From Gandjariella thermophila (GTDB lineage Bacteria > Actinomycetota > Actinomycetes > Mycobacteriales > Pseudonocardiaceae): 64,000 bases of DNA. Made by a program: the position numbers and the translations under genes. Positions 62,847-64,000 of the stretch are shown here, piece after piece; positions within the stretch are counted from its first letter, which is position 1, and each line of letters opens with the position of its first letter. The stretch is from assembly GCF_005405885.1 (NCBI RefSeq), contig NZ_BJFL01000023.1:35316-99315 (forward strand). Reading direction: 5' to 3'. The notes beneath the pieces were generated by a model, which was not told where the DNA came from, made no database searches, and was given only the letters and a program-made list of their open reading frames with translations.

Positions 62847-62862
62847 AGTGACGAGGCACACA
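62847..62862 (-). promoter_or_regulatory. Crp-like site, Rpf gene 2
   Basis: TGTGT-GCCTCG-TCACT on the minus strand, same place as in Rpf gene 1. Confidence 0.4.
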
Positions 62863-62934
62863 GATCACCATTCTTGTAAGTGATTGTGTGCGTATTGAGG
62901 TGATCTCGTGCGCCCAGCAGAACAGGAGGTTGGC

Positions 62935-63835
62935 CGTGACGTAGCGGTGGACCTTGGTGTTCGTAAGCTCGTCGTTGCTTGCCGGTGGAAGTCCGGTCCG
63001 GGTAGCTGCTAGGAGGCCCGGTAGCAGGCTGGTGGTGTCGCCTGGAAACGGGCGGGGTCGAAGCCCAGCGTCAAAGGCCCTGTAAGGGGAAGCGACGATG
63101 CGGTCCGTAGCGTGAAGCGAAGCCTGCGGCGTCGTTACTCAGCCCGCCCGGTGGGTGGGACAAGGGAGAGCCGAGCCCTTCGAGATCGGGGCGAAGGCCA
63201 GGGAAGCGGTGTAGAGCCTGGAAGCGCAGCCGTGAGGAACTCCCCGGCGTATGGGGCGCGGAACGTATCGATAGTGGCGGCGGGAACTGGGGAGGCCCTC
63301 CCCGGCCCGGCAACCTGCGGATGGTGTTGCCGGAGCGTGGCGTCCTATAACCGGACCAACCGGGAAGTGGATTGCTGGTCGGGTGGGCGTCGGAGGCGGC
63401 CGTAGTACCGCTGGAGCCGACCGGACAACACAATCGGCGGTGAGGGAAGGGCCGCTGCTTCGTCGATGCGCAGTGTTGTCAAGGAGGAGGCCTGGTGAGT
63501 GCCGGTCGGGCTAGTTCCGCCGCGTTGGGATCACGGGGTCGTGATCCGGTCCGTGCCTTGCAGCATGCGCTGTACCGGGCGGCCAAGGCCGATCCCGGAC
63601 GTCGGTTCCACGCGCTGATGGACAAGGTCTGCCGCAGAGACGTCCTGAGGCGCGCGTGGGTCGCGGTGCGCAACAACGACGGCGCACCCGGCATCGACAA
63701 GACCACCCTGGCCGAGGTCGAGGAATACGGCATTGACCGGCTTCTCGGCGAGTTGGTCGACGAACTGGAGATGCGGTGGTATCGGCCGCTGCTGGCCAGG
63801 CGGGCAGGGCTCCGGCAAAGTCGTCTGTAGACCTG
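62935..63835 (+). mobile_element. Truncated group II intron
   Basis: About 550 bases of ribozyme-like leader with the typical words of bacterial group II intron domain I (GCCGGTGGAAGTCCGG, GGGTAGCTGCTAGGAGGCCC, AAGCGACGATGCGGTCCG, GCGTGAAGCGAAGCC) precede a reverse-transcriptase start. The reverse transcriptase is cut short and no domain V/VI is seen before an insertion sequence begins. The 5' border is estimated, not fixed. Confidence 0.72.
63495..63830 (+). pseudogene. N-terminal fragment of group II intron reverse transcriptase
   Basis: A GTG start with AAGGAGGAGG upstream leads into RALQHALYRAAKADPGRRFH, then RAWVAVRNNDGAPGIDKTTL and ELEMRWYRPLLARR, the RT0/RT1 part of LtrA-like proteins (GxxGIDK is diagnostic). 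After YRPLLARR the expected YIPKPG stretch is replaced by unrelated sequence and a stop. The catalytic YADD and maturase domains are absent. Confidence 0.85.
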
Positions 63836-63888
63836 CGTGACCAGTGATGTTGGTGGCGACACGCCGTGGAGATGCTCGGGCGGCACGG

Positions 63889-63936
63889 CCCTCGTGATGA
63901 TCATGAAGGTTTCCTACGCCTTGATCGTCACGAGGG
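63889..63936. repeat. Inverted repeat before the transposase start
   Basis: Arms CCCTCGTGATGATCA (63889-63903) and its near complement (63922-63936, 14 of 15 pairing) flank 18 bases, directly upstream of the transposase ATG. It could act in transposase expression control. Confidence 0.55.
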
Positions 63937-63939
63937 ACC

Positions 63940-64000
63940 ATGCCTGCCGCGTCATCATCGCCGATTCGCCCTGTCCTTGACCACCTTGTCGACGCGGTTG
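63940..64000 (+). CDS. ISAs1-like transposase, 5' end (partial)
   Basis: The ATG at 63940 begins MPAASSSPIRPVLDHLVDAV, which is like the N-terminus of actinobacterial ISAs1-family (DDE) transposases as I recall them. The window ends after 20 codons, so the family is tentative. The element seems to have entered the group II intron. Confidence 0.5.
   Translation, partial: MPAASSSPIRPVLDHLVDAV

Overview
The window is high-GC chromosomal DNA of an actinobacterium. GTG starts, a mycobacterial-type large NAD-glutamate dehydrogenase, a group II truncated haemoglobin, Rpf-type resuscitation factors, an Eis-like acetyltransferase and a relative of the mycothiol-dependent nitroreductase Rv2466c all point to the Mycobacteriales/Pseudonocardiales side of the phylum; I favour a Pseudonocardiaceae-like organism, from general gene content rather than any database match.

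Layout. 1-4.2 kb: a GT9-like protein, an esterase, a DUF309 protein, an MFS relic and a spermidine-synthase-like protein. 4.2-7.2 kb: a class A penicillin-binding protein. 7.5-10.8 kb: two LuxR-type NTPase regulators, one decayed, one intact. 11.3 kb: tRNA-Arg(TCT). 11.8-16.5 kb: a CopD/CtaG fusion, then a TetR-ABC transporter operon with a striking 44-bp palindromic operator. 16.8-53 kb: a core block whose gene order, from memory, follows M. tuberculosis Rv2478c down to Rv2464c (second SSB, EttA, NAD-GDH, thioesterase, hypothetical, alpha-glucosidase, GlbO, HNH protein, DUF5130-like protein, PepN, nitroreductase homologue, RpiB, Nei), interrupted by lineage-specific insertions. 53-58.5 kb: membrane protein, Eis-like GNAT, 2-hydroxyacid dehydrogenase and APC transporter. 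58.7-64 kb: an accessory end with a broken SDR gene, an MFS relic, a tandem pair of Rpf genes, a truncated group II intron and the start of an ISAs1-like transposase.

The most unusual gene is at 36572-37465 (minus): a 297-residue protein made almost entirely of 34 tandem units of GTRITA, either bare (6 residues) or followed by two variable residues (8 residues). A strong ribosome binding site and variation confined mostly to third codon positions of the minus frame show that it is translated and selected. It lies between an HNH endonuclease gene (stop codons separated by one base) and a divergent MFS transporter. It ends in LALAA, like the tmRNA degradation tag. I do not recognise the family.

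A second unexplained signal is a family of five dispersed intergenic elements (A-E) with a palindromic core. Their terminal TGACAG overlaps the stop codon of a neighbouring gene in three copies. One lies beside what looks like the severed end of a MazF/PemK toxin gene. Other observations are a six-copy 12-residue repeat in a ferredoxin-reductase tail, a nitroreductase homologue without its second active-site cysteine, and a conserved promoter, Crp-like site and covarying leader hairpin in front of both Rpf genes.
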